A DNA stretch of 64,000 nt, taken from Dermatemys mawii. Lineage: Eukaryota; Chordata; Testudines; Dermatemydidae. The translations under genes were made by a program, and so were the position numbers. The notes under the pieces are model-generated. The model saw only the letters and a program-made list of their open reading frames with translations, searched no databases and was not told the DNA's origin. Positions 43,459-55,129 of this stretch are shown in pieces. The stretch lies in NCBI GenBank assembly GCA_007922305.1, contig ML677344.1, positions 740,546-804,545 on the forward strand, in the 5' to 3' direction. Numbering within the stretch: the stretch's first letter is position 1; every line of letters begins with the position of its first letter.

Positions 43459-43719
43459 CACCCACCATGACAGGCATACAACATTCTGCACCAAGATTAC
43501 AGTGCCACAGTGTACCTGGTCGATTACAGCACTGCAATTGGCCTCTGGGAGGTGTCTCACAATACCTGTTCTTGCCTCTCTGGTCACTGGTTTGAACTCT
43601 GCTGTCCTCCCTCAGATGACCAACCATGAGCCTCACACCTTAGATTACTTGGGAATTTTGAAGTCCCCTTCCTGTTTCCTCAGTGTCACGTGCGGTGGTC
43701 TCAGTGCATCTTTCCAGGT

Positions 43720-43866
43720 GACCATACCTGTTCCATGCACCAGGCGATCCCCACTTGGAGCAATGCTGAGCTGCTGGACCTCATCAGTTTTTGGGGAGAG
43801 GAGAGTGTCCAGTCCCAGCTATACTCCAGCCATAGAATTTATGATACCTATGGACAGATTTGTCTG
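43720..43866 (+). pseudogene. Harbinger Myb/SANT-like domain, part 1
   Basis: WSNAELLDLISFWGEESVQS and QLYSSHRIYDTYGQI form the N-terminal trihelix (Myb/SANT-like) domain of the accessory Harbinger protein, which in this superfamily helps import the transposase and bind element ends. It is cut off by a CR1 after the QI segment and continues at about 44500. Confidence 0.82.
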
Positions 43867-44496
43867 TCAACAGTGTGCCCTTGTTGCCAAGAAGGCTAAT
43901 GGCATTTTGGGCTGTATAAGTAGCAGTACTGCAAGCAAATCAAGGGACGTGATCATTCCCCTCTATTTGGCAATTGGTGAGGCCTCATCTGGAGTACTGT
44001 GTCCAGTTTTGGGCCCCACACTACAAGAAAGATGTGAAAAATTGGAAAAAGTCCAGCAGAGGGCAACAAAAATGATTAGGGGGCTGGAGGACATGACTTC
44101 TGAAGAGAGGCTGAGGGGACTTTAGTGTGCAGAAGAAGAGAATACAGGGGGATTTGATAGCTGTTTTCAACTATCTGAAAGAGGATTCTAAAGAGGATGG
44201 ATATAGACTGTTCTCAGTGGTAGCAGATGACAGAACAAGGATTAATGGTCTGAAGTTGTAGTGGAAGCGGTTTAGGTTGGTTGGATATTAGGAAAAACTT
44301 TCACTAGGAGGGTGGTGAAGCACTAGAATGGGTTACCTAGGGAAGTGATGAAATCTCCTTTCTTCCTTATTTGTTTTTAAGGTCAGGCTTGACAAAGCCC
44401 TGGCTGGGATGATTTAGTTGGGGTTTCTGCTTTGAACAGGGGGTTGGACTAGATGACCTCCTGAGGTTCCTTCCAACCCTGATATTCTATGATTTC
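43867..44496 (+). mobile_element. CR1 insertion into the Harbinger Myb gene
   Basis: A plus-strand, 5'-truncated CR1. CAACAGTGTGCCCTTGTTGC, ACTGTGTCCAGTTTTGGGCC, CAGCAGAGGGCAACAAAAAT and the terminal CCCTGATATTCTATGATT are standard CR1 text. It splits the Myb-like coding sequence, so it came after the Harbinger. The residual protein reading is [20 protein letters not shown] and [17 protein letters not shown]. Confidence 0.92.
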
Positions 44497-44497
44497 A

Positions 44498-45000
44498 CAA
44501 TGCATGACAGACAGGGGCCATGACTGGGACACACTATAGTGCAGGGTCAAAGTGAAGGAGATGCAGAATGCCTACCACAAAGCACGGGAGGCAAACTGCC
44601 ACTCTGGTGCTGTGCCCACAAGATGCCAGTTCTACAAAGAGTGGGACATGTTACTCAGTAGAGATACCACCTCCACTGCAAAGGCCACTGGGGATACTCC
44701 AGTGGCTTGCATGTCAGGCAAGAGTGGACCGAGCCCAGAAGAGGAAATCTTGGACAAGGATGTGGAGGAGGACAGGAACCCAGAGTCACAGAACAACTCT
44801 GAGGTCAGAGATGCATGAAGCCAGGAGCTCTTCTCTACCCCGGAAGAAGATAGCCAACCTCCGACAGTGACTGGCTAAGTGCAAACTGAAGAGGAGGCTC
44901 CTGACAAGTGGCTTAGATTTGGGGAATTGCTGAAGCGAGGTGTTGGGGGCAGAAGAACTGCAGAAAGCAGGCCTGTGTCTGTATGATGCGCACACCACCA
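44498..45000 (+). pseudogene. Harbinger Myb/SANT-like protein, part 2
   Basis: The reading resumes with CRVKVKEMQNAYHKAREANC and PTRCQFYKEWDMLL, the rest of the trihelix domain, and then an acidic region (PEEEILDKDVEEDRNPE) before a stop at 44816. In-frame remnants such as SQELFSTPEEDSQPP follow. A TAG near the start (DTL*CRVK) shows decay. Confidence 0.8.
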
Positions 45001-45385
45001 CATGCCTAGTCTAAGCAGTGGAACAGGGTGTTGATTGACTCCCTCACTTCAAGGGTATCTGACTCAGATCTCCACGAAACTTTCATGGAGATACTGGGCA
45101 ATCCGCTGCTGCAGATTCTTTGGCAGAGCTGCTTTGTTTCTTGCTCCATTAAGGGTAACTTTCTTGTGCCACTCTGCCATCCCTGGGGGATGGCAAGGGA
45201 GGGGCAACATTGCTGCACACAGGCGAGTCGCATAATGGCCAGGGCGGAAGCCGCAGTCATGGAGAAGTCCCTCCCTTGATTCCCTGCTTACCCCCAGCAG
45301 TGAGATATCTTCCATTATGAACACAGCCTGTGGAAAATCTGGGGACAGGAATGACTCCATAAGTTTATGGAGAAGATGGTATGAT
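45001..45385. other. Non-coding middle part of the Harbinger
   Basis: This lies between coding parts. The open stretches on both strands (for example 45064-45360 minus) have no domain I recognise; they are probably intron or spacer of the transposon. Confidence 0.5.
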
Positions 45386-45815
45386 GGGATAACATGATTT
45401 TGGCAATTAATTCATCTTTGACTATTCGTGGTAGTTGGGCCCAGTGGCCTGTGATGGAATGGGATCTGAGTTACTACAGAGAATTCTTTCCTGGGTGTCT
45501 GGCTGGTGAGTCTTGCCACATGCTCAGGGTTCAGCTGATCACCATATTTGGGATCGGGAAGGAATTTTCCTCCAGGGCAGATTGGCAGAGGCCCTGGGGG
45601 GTTTTCACCTTCCTCTGCAGTGTGGGGCACAGGTCACCTGCTGGAGGATTCTCTGCACCTTGAAGTCTTTAAACCATGATTTGAGGACTTCAGTAGTTCA
45701 GACATAGGTGAGAGGTTTATTGCAGGAGTGGGTGAGTGAGATTCTGTGGCCTGCATTGTGCAGGAGGTCAGACTAGATGATCATAATGGTCCCTTCTAAC
45801 CTTAAAATCTACGAG
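45386..45815 (+). mobile_element. Second CR1 insertion into the Harbinger
   Basis: A different CR1 subfamily: GATGGGATAACATGATTTTG, GGGAAGGAATTTTCCTCCAG, GGTCAGACTAGATGATCATA and ATGGTCCCTTCTAACCTTAA. It contains the 3' UTR only. Confidence 0.9.
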
Positions 45816-45978
45816 TTAGACTATAAGGCCCCTTCTACAGTGCTGGCTCTCCCCAAGAGACACATGCTGAGTTCAGTCCTGGAACACCAATTGCCACTGC
45901 CCCTGCAGTTACTCACCAATTTAGGGGTCTTGTGGTTCATGTGTCCTTGCCTGGGGTCAGCCAATTAGTGACAGGTAT

Positions 45979-46689
45979 GTGAATAGTGGCTGTATTTTAA
46001 AATCACTGAATCAGTGGTTGTGTGTTATAACCAATACTGCTGCTGGAAAATGTCGCGGTTTTGCTTTGTTATCGCCGGCTGAACAACTGTGCAGAATTAG
46101 AAAGCGGCCACGAAGAACTAAAGAGGACTTTCTGCGTGATGTCATGATGTGCTCCATGGCAGAAAAACAAGAACTGAAGGAGTGGCAGGACAGTGAGAAG
46201 AGGGGCCAAAAGGAGAACGCAGCATGCCAGAAAGAAGCCATGGAGCGGCTCAAACGTTATGGAGCACCAAGCAGACATGGTCCAGGCACTACTAGCGCTG
46301 CAAACCTAGCAGCTCTGCGCCTCCCCTCCCCTGCAGCCACTGTCGCAAAAACTTTCCCATGTGCCCTTCAGACATCACCAACAAACTCTTATCAACCTCC
46401 TGGCTCCAGTCTGTACCCTCGGCATTCCATTCCTGCCCATCACAGTCCAGCACGGCGGACTCCCAGTACCCACGGCACTCAACACCTATTCCTCTGCAGT
46501 TTAGCCCTGCTGAAGTACAGTACCCGCTGCACTGTACTCCAGAGGACAAGGTTGCATATGATACCTAGACATTCACAAATCTTTAACCATCCCAGAACCC
46601 CACCTCCTCCTCGGACCCTCCCTTCCTGCACGGTGCTGATGTGGGTTTTTTTGTTTGTTTGTCTCTCTCCTCCGGTTGTTGTTTTTTAA
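45979..46689 (+). pseudogene. Harbinger Myb-like protein, C-terminal exon
   Basis: From about 46081 the reading RKRPRRTKEDFLRDVMMCSM, AEKQELKEWQDSEKRGQKEN and ACQKEAMERLKR is a basic segment plus predicted coiled coil, then a Pro/Ser/His-rich repeat tail (SLYPRHSIPAHHSPA and the like). It is the C-terminal part of the Myb-like accessory protein in turtle-type Harbinger elements as I recall them. After GYGAPSR-type residues the frame changes, since SQYPRHSTPIPLQFSPAEVQ lies in another frame (46359-46568). AATAAA at 46688 follows. Confidence 0.78.
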
Positions 46690-46726
46690 TAAAATAATGG
46701 GTTTGGTTTGAAAGTAATCTTTATTC
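46686..46726. terminator. Convergent poly(A) signals of the Harbinger
   Basis: AATAAAATAA at about 46688 lies after the plus-strand gene. About 25-30 bp on, TTTATTCC (46718-46725) reads GGAATAAA on the minus strand, after the transposase gene. The arrangement suits two convergent genes with overlapping 3' ends. Confidence 0.65.
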
Positions 46727-47002
46727 CATTACTGAAAGCAAACAAAGCCCTGGAAAGCAACAGGCAATTTTCTTAAATCTCCACAGCGCATCATCGTCTG
46801 CATGGATCACAATCACCTCCTAGAATTACAAGCACTGCACTTCCAAGCATAGCAACAAGTATTAGTGGCTTTCAGTTTCAAATTGCTGCCTCAAGGCATC
46901 CCTATGGCCCGGCAAAGCACCCCTCTAATAGCCCTTGTCTCTGGCTGTTCAAATCCAGCCTCCAAGCGCTAAGCCTCAGTGGTCCAGCCCTCAGTGAAGC
47001 TT

Positions 47003-47612
47003 TCACCCTTCCCAAATATTAGAGAGTGTACACACGGCTATAAGCATAAGAATATTGTCATCAGCCAGGTCCAGCCTCCCATATAGGCAGTGCCAGCGGG
47101 CCTTTAAATGGCCAAAAGCACATTCAACGGTACTTCTGCACTTGCTCATCCTGTTATTGAACCACTCCTTTCTGCTGCCAAGATTCCCTGTGTATGACTT
47201 CATAAGCCACAGCATTAAGGGATAGACAAGGTCTCCCAGGATCACAAAGAGCATTTAGACTTCCCCTACGGTGACCTTCTGGTCCGGAAAAAAAAGTCCC
47301 TGCTTGCAGCTTCCAGAACAGGCCAGCGTTCTGAAAGACACATGTGTCGTGCATCTTTCTGGACCAGCCTGCATTCATGTCTGTGAAATGCCCACAGTGA
47401 TCCACAAGCGGCTGGAGAACCAGAGAGAAATAACCCTTCCAATTAATGTACTCAGTGGCTACATAGTCTGGTGCCAGATTTAGAATATTCATGCCCTCTA
47501 TCACCCCTTCGCAGTTAGGGAAGCACATTTGTGCAAAGCCATCCACAATGTCATGCACGTTGCCCAGAGTCATGATCTTTTGGAGCAGGAGGCAATTAAT
47601 GGCCCTTTCATG
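47003..47612 (-). pseudogene. Harbinger DDE transposase, frameshifted
   Basis: The enzyme cuts and pastes the element. From the right: INCLLLQKIMTLGNVHDIVD, GFAQMCFPNCEGVIEGMNIL (the usual IDGTH motif with Asp reads as Glu), YINWKGYFSLVLQPLVDHCG, HFTDMNAGWSRKMHDTCVF (second Asp present), then FKLQAGTFF. A T-run of 8 near 47288-47295 shifts the frame, and a TAA follows VTVGEV in the restored frame. The C-terminal part reads ILGDLVYPLMLWLMKSYTGN and STVECAFGHLKARW, with the catalytic Glu present. The N-terminal ~70 residues are missing. It is inactive. Confidence 0.88.
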
Positions 47613-49019
47613 TTTTCAAGGCTTTCTTTGCAAGCATAAGAGAACTAGAGACAAGAAACAAAAGACTAGAAACAAGTTTTTCTTTTTAAATCAATGATTA
47701 TGGAGCACAATTCATCAGCTACAGAGGGATTCACCAGAAAACTCAGCACCACAGAATCACAGAATACGAAAGGACTATGATGATTTTCATATAACATGCA
47801 AGTGGCAAGGATCAAAAACTTTTATTTCCGATCCCAAAAGACTCAGAGTCAAAACTTGTATACACATATCCTTGTTCACAGGGAACTGAAGGAAATCAGT
47901 TATTTTGTTACAGACTAGATACTTCTGAAGTTTACATGGCACTTAGGTTCCAAGGGAATAGTGGCCTTAGACATATCTAAAATAAACAGTTCTTGACCAC
48001 TGCTTTAGAAACATGGAGTGGCCCTGACAACATGCTTTCAAGCTGCTCCTCTGGCATCCTATTAATTTTGACTGTGTGTATTCTGGTAGCACTTGGGAGC
48101 TCCAGTCAAGAATTAAGATCTCGTGCTCTGTCCTGAACAGACAAGAATAAAGATGGTTGTCCCTACCCCCAAAGAGCTTATGGTCCAGGTGTCAGACAGG
48201 ACACAACAGGCAGACAAAATAGACAAATGGGATGAGAGAATGAGGTAACAAAACAAAGTTAAGCAGAAAAATAGAAGTCTCAGTTCATTATTTGCCTAAC
48301 CAATAGATAGAGCAGCAAATTGTTCCAACAGCTTGAAAACAACAGTTAAGTGGAGCCACACAAAAAGACTGCTTAGGCTTTTCAGTAGGATCCCGAGAAA
48401 GTGTAGTTAATGTATTAGGAGAACTCCTATTCAAGCACATTCCCATGGTGACTCCTGGAGTTGGGGAAATAAGGGAGGACTTTTTTAATGGATTTTTCTT
48501 CTATTTACCCTCAAATGCAATGGAGTGTGATTCATGCAGAGGACAATACATCAAGTAACTGCTATGGTGTGGAAGCAGCCAAGGAGCAAAATCTCCCAGC
48601 CCACAACAAAAGCATTTATCCTACAGCAACTTAATCAAGCACTGGAATCTTTCCATTCATCGCATCCGCGCCAGAGGGAGAGTACAACACTGGTCAAGTG
48701 ATTTCTAGGCCACAGCCAGCAAGTTTTCAAGGAAATGTAGAGAAATGGGAGAAGAAACTGTATGTCAGCAACTGCAGTTTAGCTTCTCAGTTAGTGCAAG
48801 AACTACTAGAAGCTGTACTTTCTGAATGCTATCTATTGCAGCTGTTATCCAAGGAGTATCACAACAATAATGTTAACAGGAGCAAGGATCTTTACTTCAT
48901 CTGGGCCATGCCATAAAGAGGAACAAACTGATTCCCTACATACAAGGTATCCCACCAAGGTCTGGCATTTCTCCCAGCAGCAACAGGAAGGCATAGCCTT
49001 TTCCTTACAAATAGTATGG
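47613..49019. other. Mostly unassigned, one SINE-like repeat
   Basis: 48070-48260 repeats the tail block seen at 11275 and 19055: GTAGCACTTGGGAGCTCCAG, CCCCAAAGAGCTTATGGTCC and CAGACAGGACACAACAGGCA. No gene is recognised. Confidence 0.55.
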
Positions 49020-50430
49020 ACACAAGTCAGAATATGGTACAGAAAAGCAGATGCGCAGGCACCTGTTATGAACATGGAGACAGAAACAGAAGATGAATTT
49101 AAGTCAAGGGGAACAGGCTGCCCATTTTTCATTGCTTGTAATTTGCAGACAATACAAAACTTGGTGGATGGGTAAGCAATCACTCGGATGGCTCGGCAAA
49201 AGAGACTCATTTGAACTAGAAGTCTGATCTGAATCTTTAGGCCTGACCCAGACTTAAATCCATCCCAACCCAACTCGGTCACCTCTCCTCCCTGAATCTA
49301 AGTTGCCACCACTGCTGCCTCCTGCTCATGGGGTCAGCAGGGTAGCATACAGTGGCAGTTCCACACACACAGCTCCTGCCACTCGCTGTCCGCCGCTGCA
49401 CTACATATGTGCAGTGGCATACTCGCTCCACACCATGCGTCCATGTGTGGCGGGTATGTGGGAATGGACAGCCGGAGTAGGGCATACAGCTGTCAGCCAC
49501 TGCCATGCAGACCCTATGGGCAAGAGAAGGAGAGTCGACCTGATCTGACCTGATGTTGAGAGGGTCTGGTTCTTTTCCTACCCAACCCAGACCCGACACT
49601 TGTAGTCAGGGTCCTACTCGGGTTCAGGTCAGGTCACAGGCCTCTAATCTGAACAAAAGACTTTTCAGTACAACCAAATGCGAGATCATGTGTCTTGGAA
49701 CAAGGAATGCTGGTCACCCTTACGAGATGGGAGACTGTATCCTGGAATTCAGGAACACTGAAAAGGACTTTGGAGTAAAAGTATAGGAGGAACCATTTAA
49801 ACATGAGTTCCCAATGCAATGCTATAGCTAAGAGGGTTAAATGCAATATCTGAATGTATAAGCAGAGAATATCAAGTAGGAGTAGGGAGATGGTTTTACC
49901 TCTTATTAGCGAGATCATTACGGGAATACTGTGTCCAGTTCTGGTGTCCACACATCATAAAGAATGTTGAAAAATTAGAAAGTGTTCAGGAAACAGCTAG
50001 AAGAATGATATGAAATCTAGAAAATGTCTTACAGTGAGAGAGACTTAAGAAGCTGTATTCATTTTATCCAAGAGAAAATTAGAGACTTGATTATGCTCTA
50101 CAAGTACCTACATGGGGAAGAGATTTCTGATAGCAGAGCGCTCTAAAACCTAGCAGATAAAGGCATAACAAAGTGCAATGGCTGGAAGCTGAAGCCAGAC
50201 AAATTCAGACTAGAAATAAGATAAGAATTTTGACCATGAGGGTAATTAACCATTAGAACAATTGACCTAGGAACATTTGAAGTCTTGAAATCAAGACTGG
50301 ATGTCTTACTAAAGCTTCTGTTCTGGCTCAAACAGAAATTATCGGCTTGATGCAGAGACTACTAGGTGAGGGTGTTTGGCCTTCATTATGCAGGAAGTCA
50401 GATTGGAAATGATCATATTGGTCCCTTCTT
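49020..50430 (+). mobile_element. CR1 LINE, plus strand, split by a DNA element
   Basis: The 3' half of a CR1. Up to 49234 it holds the RT box, read as FADNTKLGGW, then VSNHSDGSAKETHLN. After the inserted element it continues as NKRLFSTTKCEIMCLGTRNA, then ATGTGTCCAGTTCTGGTGTC-type text near 49930 and the 3' end GGAAGTCAGATTGGAAATGA, TCATATTGGTCCCTTCTTGC. In FADN the second catalytic Asp is lost, and stops are frequent, including one directly before the box. The left boundary is uncertain. Confidence 0.82.
49235..49646. mobile_element. DNA element nested in CR1, 8-bp TSD
   Basis: Inverted ends CTTTAGGCCTGACC and (reverse complement) TAGAGGCCTGTGACC. ATCTGAAT (49227-49234) and ATCTGAAC (49647-49654) flank it, and the CR1 reading continues exactly across, which defines the insertion. 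An 8-bp TSD suggests hAT. Near the right end there are GGTCAGGTC and CCCAACCCAGACCCGAC words. It is 412 bp and non-coding. Confidence 0.85.
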
Positions 50431-53400
50431 GCCTTAAAAAATTATCAACTATACAGCACCAACAACTCACTTCTCATAAGTGACCAGACAACTAGCCTCT
50501 CCAGCACTACCAACCTTAGCGAGACTTGAACCAGACACCTAGATGTGAAAAGGCTAATCATTATCTAATTTTTCAAAGAGAACAGATGCCCATATAAACA
50601 ACTGCTTATAGACTGTGTTCAGCTTGAAGCGCGGTTTTCCCAGAGACCAATGAGTTACACTTCACATACACAAATAATTGCCAGTTCTAAACTCAGGGCT
50701 AAGCTGCCTAGAAATCACAAACATACACCCGTATCCTGCATAAAGCATGCAATTTATCTGGGCGTGCACATGAATCTATACCTCTGAAAGCAGGTAGAGC
50801 CTAATCAGCAATCACTGTTCCAACTCCCATACCTCTGCTTTCTGAGTAAACTGCTTTTCTGCTGCTTCTGAGAAACTCATTACTTTCTACAGAGATGACA
50901 AGTGACCAGCTCAATCAGATTTTTTTAAAATATTAAAGACAGGCCAAGTTAAAGAAAGCCAATTGTACCTCACTTCAAAACCTAGTAGTCCTAGAATGTT
51001 TGCATCTATTTAATGATAACAGTAATGTATAGCTATGCATCCAACTAACAGGATTCATACTGACTGTTCTTAGAGGGACTGCATGAGGCAGAAAGTGATA
51101 CGTGATGTACGAGGGCCTTTTGCACTTAAATACAGGTAGTAACTACAACAACTAAAAAGCGAACGTTAAAAACTATCTTAAAGAGCCTGTTTGCTATGGG
51201 CCTTCTGAACCGAGTGTGGTATGCACAATAAAACCTTCAACGATTATCCAAGAAAGGAACACACACATAGTAGTTAAATGCCATGAGTTACTGGCCTCGG
51301 GAGTGAATACCTCTGTTATGCATCAACATGTGTCTATGCAATCCAGTCAAACCTCGTTTATCTCTATGCTGATTTCTGGACTGGAATCACTATGGTACTC
51401 TTTCTAGTGCCACCTGTGTTAATTTGAAGTTATTTTTATCCAAAAAACAAATGGAAATTGTATATTGACTAGAAGTGAACAGACAGAACTACGTTTCAGT
51501 GAATAGGAATCCCCGAGAATGGAGACCCTGTCTGCAGATAATCTACATCAGAGACGGAGTACCTCACACCATTCTCCTCTACCGCACTGCACTTGACTGC
51601 TTCTCGTTTAGAGATAAGAGCAAGTCCAAAACTGAATCACCAGGGCTGCCACATTTCTGAAGGCCTTCAAAAATACCTCACCTGAAGGTCCATCGGAGAC
51701 CCTGTTTCAAAAGGACTGTAAAGATCTGGTTTCCTTGTTGGAGCAGGCTTTAAACTCAAAACCAGGCTCTCATACACAGAATAGAAGAATGAAAGCCAGT
51801 CTTTCAAAAAGATTTGGAACATATTAACTAGTTATGGCATTGACTAATGTAAGGGAAAAGTTCATGGGAATCAGCATTATACAGTCAACATGGAACTCGG
51901 GATTATCACTGTTCAGAAACAAAGTACCAGATTCATGCTCACTCTCACCTCAGGACTCAAAGAGTCCCAAGAGTTTGCCACTGTTAGTAACAAGCCAGTT
52001 TTAAAACCAAGTAAAATTATTACTAACACAAGTGAAATTTACCATAACAGTATTAAAATTAACCAACACACACATTACTCAGCACTCATAAATCAGCCAT
52101 TCCTCCGCTTATTTCAGGGACCCTTATCTTCACTCCTTAACTGATGAAGTATTTCTTATTTGGAAACCTGCATTCATGAGTTTTCTGATCAGGTTCAAAC
52201 CATTTATGAATACAATTAATTTGGGTACCTCCAGATATAGGATCCACCCAGATACTGACGACACTGTTAGATGGGACACTTTCAAGAGAGGAGTTATGCT
52301 TGGGCTGTTAAAAGCTGGCCTGCGCCCAACCCGAGAGCATTTTTGCAACAACTTTTTCTGCTGTGTAAATCAACTATAATTTTGTCTCCCAGCGCTCATA
52401 GGATACCCCTTTATTTTCTTGCAAGCACATTTGAATTCAGTGCTGGTGAAAGAGGCAGGACTGGCAGCCCTGAATACTGAAGGACACTGTTAATCCACAG
52501 ATAGCGACAGTAAAAGCAGCAACAGCACAAATTTCTCTACTGTACCTCAATCCTGACATACAGGGACAATCACTAGGAGTGGAGGAGGTATATCAGTCCA
52601 AAAAATGATCTATTCAAACCTTGACTCCTCTAGTGAGCCTATCAAGCTGTCAGCAAAGGAGTCAAGTGCTTATGCAAGGCCAACATTTGTCTACTGGGAA
52701 CCAGGCTGAGACGGACAGATTTGGGGGTGGGGTGGGGAAATGGGACTAACCACCAAGAAATTCAGCTGTCATACTTTTATTCTCGCTCTCCCTACCAAGA
52801 CGTGAGCAAATGCTTATTTCCCCAAGAATGTCAATAGGGCAAGAGTGAAAAAATTATTTTTAGACCCGTCATTTTTCTATGTGAAGTATGCAATTTCTTT
52901 TTCATCTTTCCCCCTTATATTTTGGGACAGTGCTCTTTGCATTCATTTGAGAGGTGGCTTTAAAACAATAAACAACCAAAAACTACATTAAATCTGAAAT
53001 TTCCCAAACAGATGAAGTCAGTATCCATAATAAACAGTAAAATAATCTGCAGTTGGTGAACAGTTGGCATCCGTTTTGAAATAAACAGATTGTTGTTTAG
53101 TCATCTTAAACCTCTCTGAAAGCAATGGACTTCAGAGTAAGTGCCATGTGCCACCCTGACTCCCAGATGAATCTAACTCATGAGCAAGATTCTCAAAACT
53201 GATGAGCATTTTTCCATCAACAGGGTGTGTCATTTATTACAAGGTCTGCACTATCCTAACGTGTTATATCTTCTTGAGGACATACCTTACTGAAGAAGCT
53301 GGAAACTTTAATTTAATGTTCTAAGTTTCACCATGCAACAAACCAATCCCATGCAATGTGTATGAAATGTAAAACATAATGAACTAAAACTGATTCTCTT

Positions 53401-53550
53401 CTGTCAAACAACTAATCAAAGCTAACAGCATATAGGCCCTACCTGTGACTACCAACAGGTTTCACAGAGCAGTAAGTTTGCTCTAATGTTTTCCACATTG
53501 CTGGGAAGGAGGGGGAATAAAAACAGACTCTCTCTGAAGCCTTTTCCTTA
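50431..53550. other. 3.1-kb unassigned stretch
   Basis: No exon, RNA or known repeat is supported. If the exon at 53552-53660 is real, this is the start of its first intron. Confidence 0.45.
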
Positions 53551-53551
53551 C

Positions 53552-53660
53552 CTGCAATTGCAGTTTCATCCAAATGGGTACCTGGGGGCCTCTCCCCCTG
53601 TCCTTGGTGCAGAAGAAAACCACACAGGATCCACACTGCTACTCTTGACCATACATCCAT
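53552..53660 (-). CDS. Candidate first coding exon, signal peptide
   Basis: I do not recognise the gene. The ATG at 53660 has a good Kozak context (G at -3, G at +4). The 36 complete codons begin MDVWSRVAVWILCGFLLHQG, a typical signal peptide: one Arg, a hydrophobic core VAVWILCGFLL, then polar residues. QGERPPGTHLDETAIA follows. The exon ends CAATTGCAG directly before GTAAGG, a strong splice donor, in phase 1, the usual phase after signal-peptide exons. TATAAAGG at 53758-53765 lies about 100 bp upstream and an ETS-type GGAAGT core just beyond it. This would be a secreted or membrane protein whose further exons lie in the lower part of the window or outside it. A chance match cannot be ruled out. 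Confidence 0.5.
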
Positions 53661-53757
53661 TGCTGTATAATATTATGGCCTTTATCCGTTTGTATGTCAG
53701 CTCTTCCTCAGCATCAGTCCCCAATGGGTATGTTCAAGTTTCTTAGTTCACTCTGCA

Positions 53758-53765
53758 CCTTTATA
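53758..53765 (-). promoter_or_regulatory. TATA box of the candidate exon
   Basis: TATAAAGG on the minus strand, 98 bp before the ATG, which leaves room for a start site near 53730. CACTTCACTTCCTACACC just upstream contains an ETS-family core. Confidence 0.45.
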
Positions 53766-55129
53766 TCCCAAAATGGTGTAGGAAGTGAAGTGTCTGATAT
53801 CCAAGGAGGGGTGCCAGATTAATTCCAAAGGCTACAGAAGTAAAGGATGGAGATACTTGGAGGTTCTTTTGCCCCCTCTCCCCTCCAGCATAAGCTGAAA
53901 TTTTGCCCTAGGTCTATGGTTTCTCCCAAAAACCAGCTTCACAATTAAATTTATCTCAAAATAAAACAGATTTTAGTTAGCCTCCCTAGTCCTGAAGAAA
54001 GTTCTCTCAAGTCTTTTTAAAGACTAGTTAAGATAAAAAATACCTAACATTTTTGGTATTAAAAAGTAAAAAAAAAATAATTTTTCATGAATGATTTACC
54101 AGCAGAGTCTCTATGGCCCAAAATGCTGCAGCATCCAAATTTTAACTATTTGCAACTATTTTAACTATTTAACTATTTGCAGTCAAGCACAGCTTCAACC
54201 CACTTGCAGATTCCAAACCGTTTAGCGACACTAGAATAAACCAAACTTGTTTAAAAGGATTTTTTTTGGTTGGCTAACGGTTTGTGCATGTGACAACTTA
54301 AAGCTTTAATTTAAATTTCAAATAACATGCATTTTAATCAGATATCTTTAAAGAGCAAGGTATTTGCCAAGACATTAATGCACATTCTTTCAGAGATGCA
54401 GAAAAGAATTTTTAAAAATCCAGAATTAAATAAAGTGTTAAAAAGCCCCACATAACACAATCCCCTATTATAGTACAAAATATAAAAACATGCCAAACAG
54501 TCTCCAGCTGAATAAGGTGTTCCTAACAGACCTGGACTCTGCCAAGTATCAGGTAACCTATCGTTTTCTTTGCTTCTTGCTAGCACTCCCTTAAAATAAA
54601 AAAAGTGGTAGAACACCCATTATCCGTTCCTCTATTCCCACCTCAGCAGCACAAAACTGCAGTAATTTTTCCGCCTGAAACAGGTTTGTCTTGTCTGCTG
54701 TCTCCCAGGGTTAGTATCTTTACCCAAGGCAGATTTCTCAGTTTAATCCAAAAAGCCTCTGAACTATTTAATCCAATTTTGGGTTTTCACTCAGTTTCGA
54801 TCAAGATTTCTTTTTATGCACTTCAACAAATCTCAGTTTATCTTTGGGATTTCCAGGTTACTTTACCAATAACTCTTTTCTGACTCAAAAAATTTCCAGA
54901 ATCTCTCTTCATTTGGCCCAATTTATTTCCAGAACAGCTCTCTTTCTAGGGTTGAGTGATGATCTATCCCAGGTCTGTTGGATAGGATAGGCTACTTTAG
55001 GGTTTTTTTTCCTTTTATCCCAGTTTACATCAACAACATCTGATCAATCATGGATTTTCCCAAGAGAGTATGTCCGAGTAGAACATAAGAAATCCCAGCA
55101 GCATTCAGAACGGCTCTCACTCGTCAGAC
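53766..55129. other. Unassigned AT-rich sequence
   Basis: No gene or known repeat is recognised. Small A- and T-runs occur, and a short local repeat of TTTTAACTATTTGCAACTA lies at about 54140-54180. Confidence 0.45.

Larger units (their letters stand above)
43331..47612. mobile_element. Harbinger transposon, two-gene, nested CR1s
   Basis: A PIF/Harbinger element with the family's two proteins on opposite strands: a Myb/SANT-like DNA-binding protein on plus (43720-46560, interrupted) and a DDE transposase on minus (47612-47003). The left end GGCCTTGTCTACTGTGGCAG, with TTA before it, resembles the ends of the small MITEs at 5129, 12592 and 19396. The right end is missing: transposase similarity stops near 47612. 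Two CR1 LINEs (43867-44496 and 45386-45815) inserted later. An A-run at 43431-43458 lies in the left part. Both genes are inactivated. Confidence 0.85.
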
